From: Paulinella micropora
Taxonomy: Eukaryota > Cercozoa > Imbricatea > Euglyphida
Reading direction: 5' to 3'
DNA: 44,685 nt
Assembly (NCBI GenBank): GCA_009731375.1
Contig: BJOX01000068.1
Location: forward strand, 823,436 to 868,120
A model generated the notes under the pieces. That model ran no database searches, had not been told where the DNA came from, and saw nothing but the letters and a program-made list of their open reading frames with translations. Shown here in pieces: positions 8,858-24,792 of the stretch; position 1 is the stretch's first letter; each line of letters opens with the position of its first letter. The position numbers and the translations under genes were made by a program.

Positions 8858-10135
8858 TTAATATTGAAATAGCAGATTTAATTGCATTAGAAAGTAAATG
8901 AGAAAGGCCCCATCCTCGCCCTTCCCTGTGGCACACATCCTGAAAGTGCGGAGGTAGTATCGGGAGGTGTATGGTTGTAGGCCCAATCCACCGCATAGGC
9001 CCGTGGGTCCATAAAGTACAGCATTTGGGATTTCCTGTTGGAAAACTTGTAGCATTTCTCTGACATGATCTCGGAGAGCCACGTCCAAATCGTGTAGGGC
9101 CCCAGGGTCCCATGTGGTCCAACCGAAGGAAAAGTCCATAAGGCTCGTGAGAAGGTTTTCGAGGCGCTGCCGTGCGGGCGAGACGTCTAGTCTGTGGATC
9201 ATTCGTGTGGTAGATACGAACTTAGCGAGTGCATAGTCCCGCTGGATTTGCGCATCGTTGGTTCCATCCTGTGAAGGCCTAGTGATCTGAAAACTTCAGT
9301 GGCGGAGCGGTTCCTGATTGTGATGGAATTCGGTCCCGGGGTGCGAATTGTGATGGGGACCGCTTTGACCCCTCCCTCCGGTTGTCCCACCAGGCAAATG
9401 ACTGTGCATTTGTTGGCAGCGCAGATCTGTCGTCCTGCCCGTAACTGATTCCAAACGATGGTGAACCCATTCTGCGCCTCAGCTAGGTACTTCTTGGGGA
9501 GGCCATCTCCTCCTATTGCTGCCCATTTGTGGTCCGCAAATTTATGGTCCGCAGTGAGGGGGGTGCGCAGGGGGTAGACTGAGTTGTTGACTGTCTTGTC
9601 CGGCCCCGCCCCGTCCTAGAATCGATATTCTGCCGAGAGAAATTGTTGGGCTGGGTGTCAGGTATTTGTCTAGGACTCCATATGTCCCCGGGCTGAGTGA
9701 TCCTCCTTGAGCGATGCCCCGGGTTCGGTCAATGCTCTCCGGGAGGAAGGTCATCTTGCCTTTAGCGTCCTGCGTTTTTATTCGGAGCGAGGAATCTTTG
9801 AATCTGTATTGAATGTATCCGAACATTTCTGGAAATTCCCCTTCCGAGGCCACTACGTGAGAGTATGCCACACAGATGTAGGTGAGTTCGGCCCTATCGA
9901 ACGCTTTTCGGATGTTGGTGGTGAAGAGGATCAGAGTCTTGGGCTGCCCAGTGAGGAGGGGTGCTGCTCGCAAGTCGGCTAGCATCAGTCTCACGGACGT
10001 TTCGAAACTTCAAGCTGGTCGCGAAGTTGTCGAACCAAATAGACTTCAGATCGTCGGCTCGTTTCTCCTCCACTCTCTGCGGATGGGCTGTTTTTTGCTG
10101 GTACTCTTTCTCGTTTTTGGCAAAAGATTGCCCAA
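8858..10135 (-). pseudogene. Decayed LINE-type reverse transcriptase
   Basis: The minus strand reads EEKRADDLKSIWFDNFATSL in one frame. It then gives RT motif A (LFTTNIRKAFDRAEL), motif B (RGIAQGGSLSPGTYGV) and a motif-C-like FADHKWAA in place of FADD. A thumb/C-terminal segment follows, DVALRDHVREMLQVF then GLCGGLGLQPYTSRYYLR. These are the order and spacing of non-LTR reverse transcriptases. Several frame changes separate the pieces, and the catalytic Asp pair is ADH, so it is not functional. No endonuclease domain is seen; a poly(T) tract follows at 10171. Confidence 0.8.
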
Positions 10136-10169
10136 AGACAAGGTAGAGAACACACTTGTCACCGCTGCT

Positions 10170-10170
<1 letters not shown>

Positions 10171-10204
<34 letters not shown>
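10171..10204. repeat. Poly(T) tract
   Basis: 34 consecutive T, upstream of the minus-strand LINE fragment. It could be the poly(A) tail of another retroposed copy. Confidence 0.9.
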
Positions 10205-10208
<4 letters not shown>

Positions 10209-10442
10209 CCTTCTTCCGGTCTTTCTCACAATTTCTTCTCGTTACACCCTGGGAGAAACGGTGAAAAAACACCAAACCACGCTTGCTGGTCGTCTTCGGT
10301 TTCTTGTCCGTCACATTAGAAGACAAGTTTCCGAAGAAAACACCAACGCACTTACTGGCTGGCTGGAGGGCAATGCAAGGCGGAGATTACTTCTAAAGCA
10401 ACATGTTGTAATCTCCTCCTTGCATTGTGAATTTGAACTGAT

Positions 10443-10761
10443 TCGGACCCTTGAAGCTTCGTTACTGGTTTGTGCCATTCTGCCCTTTCCAGAGGGACCA
10501 GGCAGATTGGCACAACCCCTCAAACTGGGTGCGCAGCGCCGGAAAAAACCAAGTAGCTGTTTTTTTCGGCGCTATGCCATCCCTGGTGAAACTTGTTTTT
10601 CATTTGCGGGAGGGTACTTACATGAAATTACAAATTTCTTCCGCGGTAAAATTACATACCAATGCTCTTCTTCCGACCCTGGAAGCTTCGTACTTGTTTT
10701 TTCCATTGTGCCCTGTCCAGAGGGACCAGGCAGAGTGGAAGAACCATTCAAACTGGTTGCA

Positions 10762-10762
<1 letters not shown>
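10443..10762 (+). repeat. Diverged tandem duplication, ~90 bp units 231 bp apart
   Basis: 10443-10530 and 10674-10762 share GAAGCTTCGT...CCAGAGGGACCAGGCAGA...TCAAACTGG. In one frame both give QRDQA(D/E)W.N.SNW, open from 10451 to 10861. No known domain. A (GT)n tract follows at 10765. Confidence 0.6.
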
Positions 10763-10792
<30 letters not shown>

Positions 10793-11205
10793 CATTTTGC
10801 AAGTACCGAGTTTTCTGTGATTAGGCACACCGAGGATTTGCAAGAGTTAAAGTACAAGTAATGAAAGGAATGTACTTGTGGGTTTCAGAAAACAGTTCAG
10901 ACAAGAAAAATATGCCATATTTTTCGAAACTACACTTACTGGGAACTACAATCAAGGCAACATTTTTGAAAAGACAAAAAATATTGCATATTTTCAGAAC
11001 AGGTCATGATCATCCAGGCGTAACGGAGGGGGCAAGGATAACTCATGATGAGGTCTTACTGTCTTGTTGCTCCTCTTTGAAGTAGTTGTTGCAGACCAGT
11101 TGGTGTGCTGTCCTTTTGCGCGACGCTGGTCACCTAACCAAACGGAGACAGGCATCGAACGATGCGTTTTTCTGCAACCAGTGTTGCAAAAGCTTCCCTT
11201 CTAGT

Positions 11206-11552
11206 GTGTCAATTAATGGAATGACACCAACCCCTTTTTTCGACAGTCGCATCCCAGTCTGCGATGGTCTCCTCCTTCCTTGCTTGCAGTGCCAGAGTTA
11301 AGCGCTGCCAAGGCTCATAACCCACTGGACAAGGAGAGGGTCGTACTGTATTTTATTAGAGATGGACGATCTCAACACGTTACTAAGCGCCACAACCCCA
11401 AACCGCCAAAGCTTTGAATTCACAGTTACAGTTAGAGTAATATAGGTAAAAAAAGGTAATGGTACAAAACTGTGTTGCAAGCTGGTGCCACCAGTACGTA
11501 AAATAGGTAATTGTCATTGGTGTGGGCCGGTATGACTAGTATGACTAAATAC
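11206..11552 (+). repeat. LTR-like repeat, copy A
   Basis: Shares AATTAATGGAATGACACCAA, a central TTGCAGTGCCAGAGTT and a terminal ATAGGTAATTGTCATTGG...GGGCCGGTATGACTAAATAC with 40624-40948. Its 3' half is repeated in reverse at 17121-17292. Likely an LTR or related terminal region of one retroelement family. Confidence 0.7.
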
Positions 11553-11704
11553 TATTATTAATAAATTGTCCATTGTTTCCTGTCATATATTTCTTGAAAT
11601 TATTTTTTTGAGTTTACGATGGCAAGCCACCGGGCCACCATGATGAGAGTTTTCACACCGCCGAAAAAAACCGCACTGAAAAAGCTTGTCTGGTGGCTGA
11701 GATA

Positions 11705-11760
11705 CTTGGACCTGCCAATCTCCGGGGTGGTAAATGAAGCCGTACGTTGGCAGGTCCAAG
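11705..11760. other. 14-bp perfect hairpin
   Basis: CTTGGACCTGCCAA (11705-11718) and TTGGCAGGTCCAAG (11747-11760) form a perfect stem around a 28-nt loop. No gene context explains it. Confidence 0.8.
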
Positions 11761-12607
11761 GGATAGGCGTCCCACCCCACTAAATCCACTTAATTTACAT
11801 ACTAGACATATGACTGTCGGGAACTTGATTGTCCTCATTATTGTTAAATTCTGCGGACGGTTGTGAGAAATCAACGACCGGTAAGCCTGCGGAGGGGGAC
11901 GCCCCTGCTACGGTTGCCGGTTCAAGACCGTGACTGGAAGCATTGCGGAGGCACTTCAAGTGTCGTCTATTGCCGTCTCGTAGTGACACATGATTCATTA
12001 CTACTGATCAAGTTGGTATATAATCTATTTATAGCCGAAGGTAATAACTCAGTGTGACTCCGCGGCGTTTCAAGGGCCTTATGACTCTCATATTCGTAAA
12101 TATAAGTTTTATTGTCATAAAAGTCTATCTTCTGTACCTGCCGGGTACGTGTTACCTACTTTAGCCTCAAAATATTAATACTATCATGAGATGATGAATA
12201 GTGACTCGGAAGGGAACAAAAAGGATCCGAGTCGCCGCGGCCGGGAAAGTCTTCAATCATTCAGTACTAGATGATCCTGCATAAAACGGGGCTCAGAGGT
12301 ATACAGTTGAATTAGACGGTCAGATAATGAAGGTAGATAATCACTGCGACCGCGGCACCGGCCTACTGAAATAGTACGTGATGATCATGAGTCCGGTGGC
12401 CAAAGGAAACTTGAAAACTGTTAAATGATGACATGTGACCTTTCTCAAAATACTATGTATTAACTTACTCAGTATTTCAAGTACAGTCACCGGCCGGTGT
12501 AACTTAATCAGGATAGATAGGGGACAGTGTTATCACTATCAGTACATCAAACGTCGTTCAATAATTTTTTTCGCAAACAGCTGTGCTTTAATAATTTTGA
12601 ACTTGAC
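11761..12607. other. No gene seen
   Basis: Mixed-composition intergenic DNA without recognisable domains, arrays or long ORFs. Confidence 0.6.
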
Positions 12608-12871
12608 TTTCATGAAACCTGCCCGCATAGTCCGACAACACTCGCAGGGATGAGTAGAGTAGGAGGCTTTAGAGTTCAATGGAGAACGAAAATGATCACA
12701 AAAGTGGCTTTGAGTAAAAAAGAAGTCAAAGTTGATCCACTGACCCTGAACAAAATAAATAGTAACAATTCTTGATTATCATACATGAAAAATGCACCGA
12801 ATGCATGTTTAAAAGTGCAAACCCGTCGCGAGCGAGGGAGGTTCAAACACTGTACAGAGCTCACAAGCCCC

Positions 12872-16855
<3,984 letters not shown>

Positions 16856-17120
16856 GGGGCTTGTGAGCTCTGTACAGTGTTTGAACCTCCCTCGCTCGCG
16901 ACGGGTTTGCACTTTTAAACATGCATTCGGTGCATTTTTCATGTATGATAATCAAGAATTGTTACTATTTATTTTGTTCAGGGTCAGTGGATCAACTTTG
17001 ACTTCTTTTTTACTCAAAGCCACTTTTGTGATCATTTTCGTTCTCCATTGAACTCTAAAGCCTCCTACTCTACTCATCCCTGCGAGTGTTGTCGGACTAT
17101 GCGGGCAGGTTTCATGAAAC

Positions 17121-17292
17121 GGCCCAGCCCAATGACAATTACCTATTTTACCTATCATAGTATCACTCTAAGTGTAACGGTGAATTCAAAGCTTTGGCGG
17201 TTTGGGGTTGTGGCGCTTAGTGATGTGTTAAGTATTAATATCGTCCATCTCTAATAAAGTAAAGTACGACCCTCTCGTTGTCCAGTGCAAGC
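17121..17292 (-). repeat. LTR-like repeat, copy C (fragment)
   Basis: Reverse complement of the 3' half of copies A and B (GGTAATTGTCATTGGGCTGGGCCG end; CACTAAGCGCCACAACCCC core). It starts immediately at the outer edge of the actin palindrome. Confidence 0.7.
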
Positions 17293-17570
17293 TTCAAAGC
17301 TCCCCCCATATCCTTTATCATATTATATTAATAACATTAAAACCGCAAGTATTCTTCAAAACCGGCGGAAATATAATAAGAATTCATCTTATAGTACATT
17401 TATTATATAATAGGAATCACTTCCACTAGTGAATTCCTATAAACACTAACTTGATAGCGAAATAACGATGTGCTGAGCCTAGTATACCGTGGGTGCTACA
17501 CGGGACAGGTATAATATCGAACGATGCGTTCTCCGCAACCACAGGCACGGTGTTGCAAACTTGCTTGCCT
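17293..17570. other. AT-rich, no gene seen
   Basis: Only a short shared piece, TCGAACGATGCGTT...GCAACCA (17518-17540), which also occurs just before copy A at 11156. Confidence 0.6.
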
Positions 17571-17757
17571 TATCAGACTGAGCACCTTAACGACCGGCCA
17601 AAACCTTTACCGTTGATAAGACACTCTTTTTGACCGGTTCATTAGATTCTCCTCTGCACCACGTTTCGACTTCACTAACCAGTTCAAGTTTCGATTTTGT
17701 TCAGAAATAATTTCAAACGATCAGTTCAAAGTTATTTTTAGCTATTGCCATTTTTCC
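17571..17757 (+). repeat. Repeat Z, copy 1
   Basis: About 185 bp starting TATCAGACTGAGCACC. Nearly identical to 40329-40512. Confidence 0.85.
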
Positions 17758-17864
17758 TGTTCGTATTACCTTTTTCCCCTATTTCCCATTGAAAACGCTT
17801 TACGGTAAATTTGTGAACAAGGACGGAAAAAACACAATATCTAACTTGTCTTCCGTTGCCAGCC

Positions 17865-17938
17865 TGTAATGCCCCCAACGATAGCTCAGTAAAAAGTCGG
17901 TAATACAACCAAACACAGTCCTCAAGAATGAGAATGAT
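17865..17938 (+). repeat. Repeat Y, copy 1
   Basis: 74 bp, TGTAATGCCCCCAACGATAG...AAGAATGAGAATGAT. Two differences from 28959-29032. Confidence 0.9.
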
Positions 17939-18340
17939 ATAACTTGGCATTCGATCGCAACATACGAGTGCGAAAGGTCGATCGACAATGCCATGATACT
18001 ACACCGTAGACGGGGATCGCTAGTGTATTGAGCGATGATGTTCCCGGGTATGACCCTCTTACAAGTCCTGGGATGATGTTCTCGAAAAATGAAATGTTCT
18101 CTGAACTTCCGCATTAAATTATTTTTTACGATACATTATAAACTGTCGTACCTGTGCACGGTCAATCTCTACTCAAGTTGTGTCGGTATATCGCAGGGTT
18201 GGGTACATATACCCCGACTTCGGATATAGTTATTAGGACTGGTCCCCTAGTACTATATTATAGGATATCCGCTTTAGACAAGGGTATGTCATTAAAAAGA
18301 CCATGTATTTACCGTCGGATCTTCGTGTGGAGAATAATAA
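17939..18340. other. No gene seen
   Basis: Intergenic sequence without recognisable repeats or long ORFs. Confidence 0.5.
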
Positions 18341-18533
<193 letters not shown>

Positions 18534-18764
18534 GTGCTTCTCTGTCAATGGCTGATGCATATCTGCACATGCGCCTCCATCGTCTCACCCGTGAGGGGAG
18601 TACGAAGAATTGACGATAGGCTCTAATGACACCCCCGCACGGGCAGTTCCAACACTTCCAGACGGACCGGTATGTTCAATGAAAATACTGGTGGCACCGA
18701 CGGGAATCGAACTGGCGACAGGGCCCAGATGGTAGAACTTGACCACTGGGCTATCACGGTGTCC
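18534..18764 (-). mobile_element. tRNA-derived SINE, copy 2
   Basis: 231 bp. The tRNA-like head is at 18692-18764 on the minus strand (A-box TAGCCCAGTGGT, B-box AGTTCGATTCC); the 3' end is at 18534 next to (ATT)n. Lacks the internal duplication of copy 1. Confidence 0.87.
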
Positions 18765-18852
18765 ATAATAAGAATAAGAATAATAATAATAATAGTGCTT
18801 CTCTGTCAATAGCTGATGCAAATCTGCACATGCGCCTCCATCAATAATAATA

Positions 18853-18918
<66 letters not shown>

Positions 18919-18965
18919 GTGTATCTCCTGCCAATTGCTGAGCCAAAAGGCCATGTGCATCCAAT
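18765..18965 (-). repeat. (AAT)n array with two further SINE 3' ends
   Basis: A truncated copy at 18794-18842 has the same end and nearly the same truncation point as 18354-18398. A more distant relative is at about 18919-18965 (TGCCAATTGCTGAGCC). (AAT)n separates them. Confidence 0.8.
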
Positions 18966-19305
18966 NNNNNNNNNNNNNNNNNNNNNNNNNNNNNNNNNNN
19001 NNNNNNNNNNNNNNNNNNNNNNNNNNNNNNNNNNNNNNNNNNNNNNNNNNNNNNNNNNNNNNNNNNNNNNNNNNNNNNNNNNNNNNNNNNNNNNNNNNNN
19101 NNNNNNNNNNNNNNNNNNNNNNNNNNNNNNNNNNNNNNNNNNNNNNNNNNNNNNNNNNNNNNNNNNNNNNNNNNNNNNNNNNNNNNNNNNNNNNNNNNNN
19201 NNNNNNNNNNNNNNNNNNNNNNNNNNNNNNNNNNNNNNNNNNNNNNNNNNNNNNNNNNNNNNNNNNNNNNNNNNNNNNNNNNNNNNNNNNNNNNNNNNNN
19301 NNNNN
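18966..19305. other. Assembly gap (340 N)
   Basis: Run of N between (AAT)n-associated repeat fragments. Confidence 0.95.
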
Positions 19306-19922
<617 letters not shown>

Positions 19923-20084
19923 GTAGGCATCATCCCCCGGATAGCCGGTAAAAAGTACCCTTTTCCTGGTGACAGGTGCACCAGCCTGTTTTTCAGTATT
20001 ATTTGTCCGGATTGGACCTGACGCCATTTTATTCCTGGTCTGTTGCATTTTTCCTTTTCGGCTTCACTGAGCAAATACAACGAG
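19923..20084 (-). repeat. Repeat X, copy 1 (inverted relative to copy 2)
   Basis: About 162 bp, roughly 90 percent identical in reverse complement to 29035-29198. The two copies flank the Ty3/gypsy element in inverted orientation, so they are not its LTRs. Confidence 0.85.
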
Positions 20085-20159
20085 TCACTGAGTCATTTTA
20101 ATATTCATAATAATAACTGATGATGCATGATCAAATCATGATACGCCGTGGGCAATCAA

Positions 20160-21653
20160 TCAGTTTATTTGAGACGCATAAAGAAAAATAGTTTCTTTGT
20201 TACTGCCTTCTTCTTCTGGCGCGGATTTCTTTGCCTGGTGGAGGGCCACCAACAAAGTTAAATCGAACTTCGACTGTTCGAGAATGTCCCAGATCTTGTT
20301 AGGGATTCCGCCCAACGATAAGTCAAAAGGGACGTCAAGCACTCCTCGTGGCAGTGTCTGAATGGTCCACGCAGTGTAATCCTTGTCTCTGGGAGTAATT
20401 GTGTCATCCCATGTTTCAAGACTTTTTGCGTCTTATATACTGGCAGATAATGTCTTGCCTTTGGATCCTCGACCGGGTCCATACTTCTCCAGAACTGGAG
20501 TATCGGTTGCATTTATTTTTGCGGCTGATGATATTTTGAGTGTCCGTGTGACACGCGTTTTTCGTGGAACTGCCACGACCCGCATTAAGTATAAGTCTGA
20601 GAGAGTGTCGTCAGCAACATGTTCTTTTGCTGGTCTCATCAGATAAAAAGCGTTTTTCACCCATGCGATGGTTGCTATTGCGTCACCTTCCTTCCATCGT
20701 TCATGGACGATCTCGACGTTGCCCGCATTTGGGTCAGTGTCAATCTCCTCATCCTCCTGGTGGACATCCTTTGATCTCATCGACCTCATCGCCTTCCTCT
20801 GTTGGTCGTTGATAAGATCATTTCGCGCTCTCCATAGCTGCGCCTCTGTGATCTTCTCCTTCTTTCCGCTGTGCTCACGTCGAGACTTAGACTGAGTCCC
20901 CACCGTGCTTATGCGATCAGTCTTCTCCTTACTGTCAACTTCACTCTCCTCCTTCTCAGCTATCGGTGCCCGATAAGCATCTTCTTGATCTATGCCAGCC
21001 TCCTTGTGGATGGGCGGCACCTCTTTGAAATCATCCTTCATCCGTTTTAACGCCTCCTCAACGGATTCATCTTCCAGTAAGAAGGGATCATACTTAATCA
21101 GCCTTCTTACATTCACAATTTGCATCTTCCCTCTACCCCTGATCTTGTAATTCAGAGGTCCCGCCTGTTCCATGATTTGATAAGGTCCTTTCCAGTGAGT
21201 GAACAGCTGAGAGCTGACTCCCTTCGGGACCTGAGGATGGTACAATAGTACAATATCCCCGACCTGGAATTTGATCTGATCCAAGTGCGCTTGTCGCAAC
21301 CCTTCAGCATCAGTCTTTCGTCGCTCCGCCTCTCTATGCGCCCTGACTATTTGCTCCGCCTCCATCTTCACTCTAAGTCTCATCCCAAACAACTCATCCG
21401 CATCCGCCGAAGTGTCTTTTGGGTGAAGGAGCGAAGTCGGGATATCAGGCTCACGCCCATACACTAGCTGATATGGCGAGATTGAGTTCTTCGAGCCTCC
21501 TAACGCCATAGAGGGTAGACAGTTTATTGCAAACGCAAATGATGGTGCTGCCTCGACCCATGCTCTTTGATTCTCCTTCTTCGTGCAATACATCTTTAGC
21601 GAGGCTTTGAGGGGTCTGTGTACCCGCTCGATTTTACCATTTGCTCTCGGGTT
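20160..21653 (-). pseudogene. Gypsy integrase C-terminal part with GPY/F module and tail
   Basis: Begins after an in-frame TAA (21654-21656) inside the integrase core. It reads NPRANGKIERVHRPLKASL, which includes the third catalytic acidic residue, then FAINCLPSMALGGSKNSISP and YQLVYGREPD. FQVGDIVLLYHPQVPKG and HWKGPYQIMEQAGPLNYKI follow (the GPY/F chromatin-interaction module). A long charged tail follows with a further TAA at 20433-20435, then about 90 open codons to TGA at 20160-20162. Confidence 0.88.
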
Positions 21654-21656
21654 TTA

Positions 21657-23327
21657 GGCAGTAACGTATTGCCATTTCATCCCGTAATACTTAGATAGTT
21701 TGTCGATGACCTCGTTATTAAAGTCCGAGCCTCGATCAGAACATATCTTTCTTGGTACTCCGATCTGTGAGATGATCCTATCGATCAGCGCCTCGGCCGT
21801 CGTCTTGCCGGTAACGTCTTTGACAGGGATGATCCACACATAGTTGGTGACTCTGTCAAAAGCCGTAAGGAGGTATTTGTAACCTTTCTTTGATTCTGGG
21901 AAAGGTCCCACATGATCAATGTGTATAAACTCAAACATCCCCGCATGAAGAGGAAATTCGCCAATCAGGCCGAAATTTGCCTTCAGTGGTGTTTTGTTTA
22001 TCTTGCACGGGATGCATGCATCCACCGCCTGATCTATCTCCTCCTTCATCTTCTTCCACCAGAATCGCCTCGCTACGAACATATGAGTTCGTTGTCGACC
22101 CGGATGCGCCAAAAGTGGGCAATTGTGGGCTGCGACAAATATAAATCGTCTCAGACTCTCCGGTACCCAAAGGGTCCATTTGTCCGGCTGTGACGCATAG
22201 CGACCGTGAAGGCCCTTGTACCACAGTAGACCATCTCTCCATCCCATCTCCTTCATCTGATCTTTGATCGCTTTCGTCATCCGTAGCTCATCCGGGTTCT
22301 GATATAACTGTATCAGTTCTTTAAACTCCGGATCTTGAGCCTGTTGTTGCCTCCATGCGGTAGGCGAGGCTATATGGATAGTACCATCTTCTAGCCGTAC
22401 CCCGATTCTTTCCGGGTCATCGTCTAGGTCACTTCTCCGCTCTTGAGAAGGCTCCGCATAACATTCCTGCGTCTCCTCTTCCTCTCTTATGTTCGCCTTC
22501 GCATTCTCATATACCTCATAGGACCACTCAGCGTCCTCCTGGGTATGTAGCTCACAACATATCCCGTGATCCGGGCCTTGTGGACTGTACCGTAGACCTG
22601 TGCGGTCATATCGGACTCCACTCGCCATCCCCATCGTCTCAATGTGGCTGACCTCATGCACATTGTCAGTGGACAAGTCTTCCATCTCCACCGTGGACAC
22701 CAACGCCGATACTTCTGAGTTTAACTCTAGCCTAGAGAGGCTATCAGCGACGACATTTCGCTTCCCCGGTAGATGGACCATTGTAAAATCGAAACAAGAC
22801 AAGAACGCTTGCCACCGCGCCAGCCGTCCCGTCTGTTCATGATTCATCAACCATAACAGGTTATGATGATCAGTTCTGACAGTAAATTGAGGTCCTCCCC
22901 ACAAATACTCTCTGAGCCTCTTGAGGGCCCATACTACCGCCAACGCCTCTCTTTGCCTTGTGCAATAGTTTCTCTCCGCCGCACACAACTTTCTACTAAT
23001 AAACATCATTGGGCGTGATTTCTTCTCCTCATCTTCCTGCTGTAATACAGCCCCAATCGCAAACTTAGATGCATCTGTATCGACTACGAATTGTTTCGTA
23101 AAGTCGGGCATCGTTAACGCCAGTCCTCCATCCTTCGGGTCTTTGTAAATAAGATCTTTGAGCGTATGAAACGCTTGCAAAGCCTCTTCATCCCACTTCT
23201 CAAAGTCTCCAAAATCAATCATTCTCTCCAACTTAGCACGTGTTGCACCCCAATCGGGTATGAACTGGCTATAGTATTGCGCCATTGCAAGGAATGAGTG
23301 CAATTCAGTGCGGTTCTTCGGTATCGG
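21657..23327 (-). pseudogene. Gypsy RT thumb, RNase H and integrase core
   Basis: After the TGA at 23328 it reads ELHSFLAMAQYYSQFIPDW (RT connection). RNase H follows with FVVDTDASKFAIGAVLQQ, RNYCTRQREALAVVWALK and RTDHHNLLWLMNH, then HLPGKRNVVADSLSRL. The integrase has an N-terminal HH-CC zinc region (LLAHPGRQRTHM ... ACIPCKINK) and core Asp residues in FIHIDHVGPF and KICSDRGSDF. Spacing from the second Asp to the Glu in NGKIER is 35 residues with the TAA as position 27, so only a point nonsense change disrupts the core. Confidence 0.93.
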
Positions 23328-23330
23328 TCA

Positions 23331-23855
23331 ATTCATAATCTCCTCCCTCTTCTCCTTGGATATGGAGACTCGGTTATGAGAGATCTCGTACCCTAAATAT
23401 GTCACACTCGTCTTGGCAAGTTGACACTTCTTCAGATTGCACTTCAGGCCAAAAGCTCCGATGCGCCTGAATATATCGGACAGATGATCGATATGCTCCT
23501 CCATTGTGTTGGAGTATACGATAATGTCATCGATATAGCAAAATGCATATTCTCCCGCTTTNNNNNNNNNNCTTTCAATCAAGTCCTCATTGAGCAGCTG
23601 TCTTGCTAGCTCCTCCGCTATCTTCGCCTCATGTATACTCAAGTTCGCCCTTCGTGGTGCCGGTGACGGCTCCGCACCCGGTATTTTGTAAATAACCGCT
23701 GTGAAATCCTCAGGCTTGACACCACCTGCATATGGAGGGTCAACAATTTCTTTGTTCGCCTCCAATGTGGCTTTTAAAAGCTCCTTCTCTCTCTCTGTGC
23801 CTACTCCTTCTTCTAAGATTTTCCGCGCCGCCTCTTGGAAATCTTCATCAGACAT
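23331..23855 (-). pseudogene. Gypsy reverse transcriptase with palm missing at a gap
   Basis: The N-terminal side EAKIAEELARQLLNEDLIE leads to a 10-N gap (23562-23571). It resumes at KAGEYAFCYIDDIIVYSN, which holds the catalytic YIDD, then FGLKCNLKKCQLAKTSVTYL and GYEISHNRVSISKEKREEIM. The ~100 residues normally between these parts (RT motifs A and B) are absent, so the gap stands for about 300 missing bases rather than 10. The frame ends EIMN-TGA-PIPKN where the family usually has Trp. Confidence 0.9.
23562..23571. other. Assembly gap of nominal 10 N within RT
   Basis: Placeholder-length gap; see the RT entry for the expected missing sequence. Confidence 0.95.
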
Positions 23856-23859
23856 CTTC

Positions 23860-24792
23860 TTAGTCTCCTTGAGGGGTTCTCTGTCCTCCTCCCAAGCCTA
23901 AGTCCTCTTCCGAGACATCATCTAGGCCCGTCTTTTCATACGTGACCGTGTCCGGCTCATCATCTTTGCCGAGCTTCACCAGCATGTCAATAAGTCTCGC
24001 GTATTGCAAAGGAGCCTTACGGGTGTAGAAACCATCAAAGGATGTGAATGCTTGCGGTATCAATTTCAACTTGTCGAGGTCTCTGAGCTTCCGCTTGTAT
24101 GCACTGCTCTGCTCACGAGTTCCCATACGACAAGCCACCACTAGCTGTTGCTTGCGAGAGGGTACCGGTATAGGATGATCAATAAGCCGGTCCCTTATTT
24201 CCTGCGCCCATATCGCCTTCTCATTATATGGCAGGATAATAGTATACGGTTTATTATTTTCAAATAAAGTCCGTAAGCATTTCTTCACTTCAGACAGTGA
24301 ACGCGGCCACGTGGGCTCGTCACCCCAGAAATCAGTAATAAAACATTTAATAGTTTCTGGTGGAGTATCCGGGATTCGCCCCGTTCTCCTTGGTACAAAC
24401 TCCTCCCTTTTTTCTTCTCCTACNNNNNNNNNNATTAGTAATGTGGACATCTGCTCCTACTCCTTCCGCAAATCTCGCCAACGACAGGCTTCTTTGTGCG
24501 ACACATATAATCTCCTCCTTCCGCTTCTCAATTCAGTCGTCAATAGACTTTTTGTCCCAATGGCATGTCGGAACTGTGACAGTGCACACTTGGGATTCCC
24601 AATTGTCGGCCCAGGACAGCTCGTCCGGTCTTATGACATGGGGGTGAACATACACCTCAAGTGCATGCACGATGGCCATCTTTTTGTGATCCGTCGCTAG
24701 ACTCAGCTCATAAGTCTCAGAAGAGTCAGTAGCGTTAATGGGATCAATATCACTCTCCTCTCCTCTTTTTACTCCATATATCGCGCAATCAA
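23860..24792 (-). pseudogene. Gypsy protease-RT spacer
   Basis: Open stretches read AVIDCAIYGVKRGEE, VICTVTV-like and PETIKCFITDFWGDEPTWP. They are interrupted by TGA at 24533-24535 (KKSIDD-stop-IEKRKEE) and a 10-N gap at 24424-24433. It joins the protease end by a frameshift in a GGGG run. No domain of its own. Confidence 0.7.

Noticed and set aside
18692-18764. Functional tRNA gene
   Set aside because: A- and B-box-like elements are present but the fold is imperfect, and the sequence is the head of a repeated SINE.
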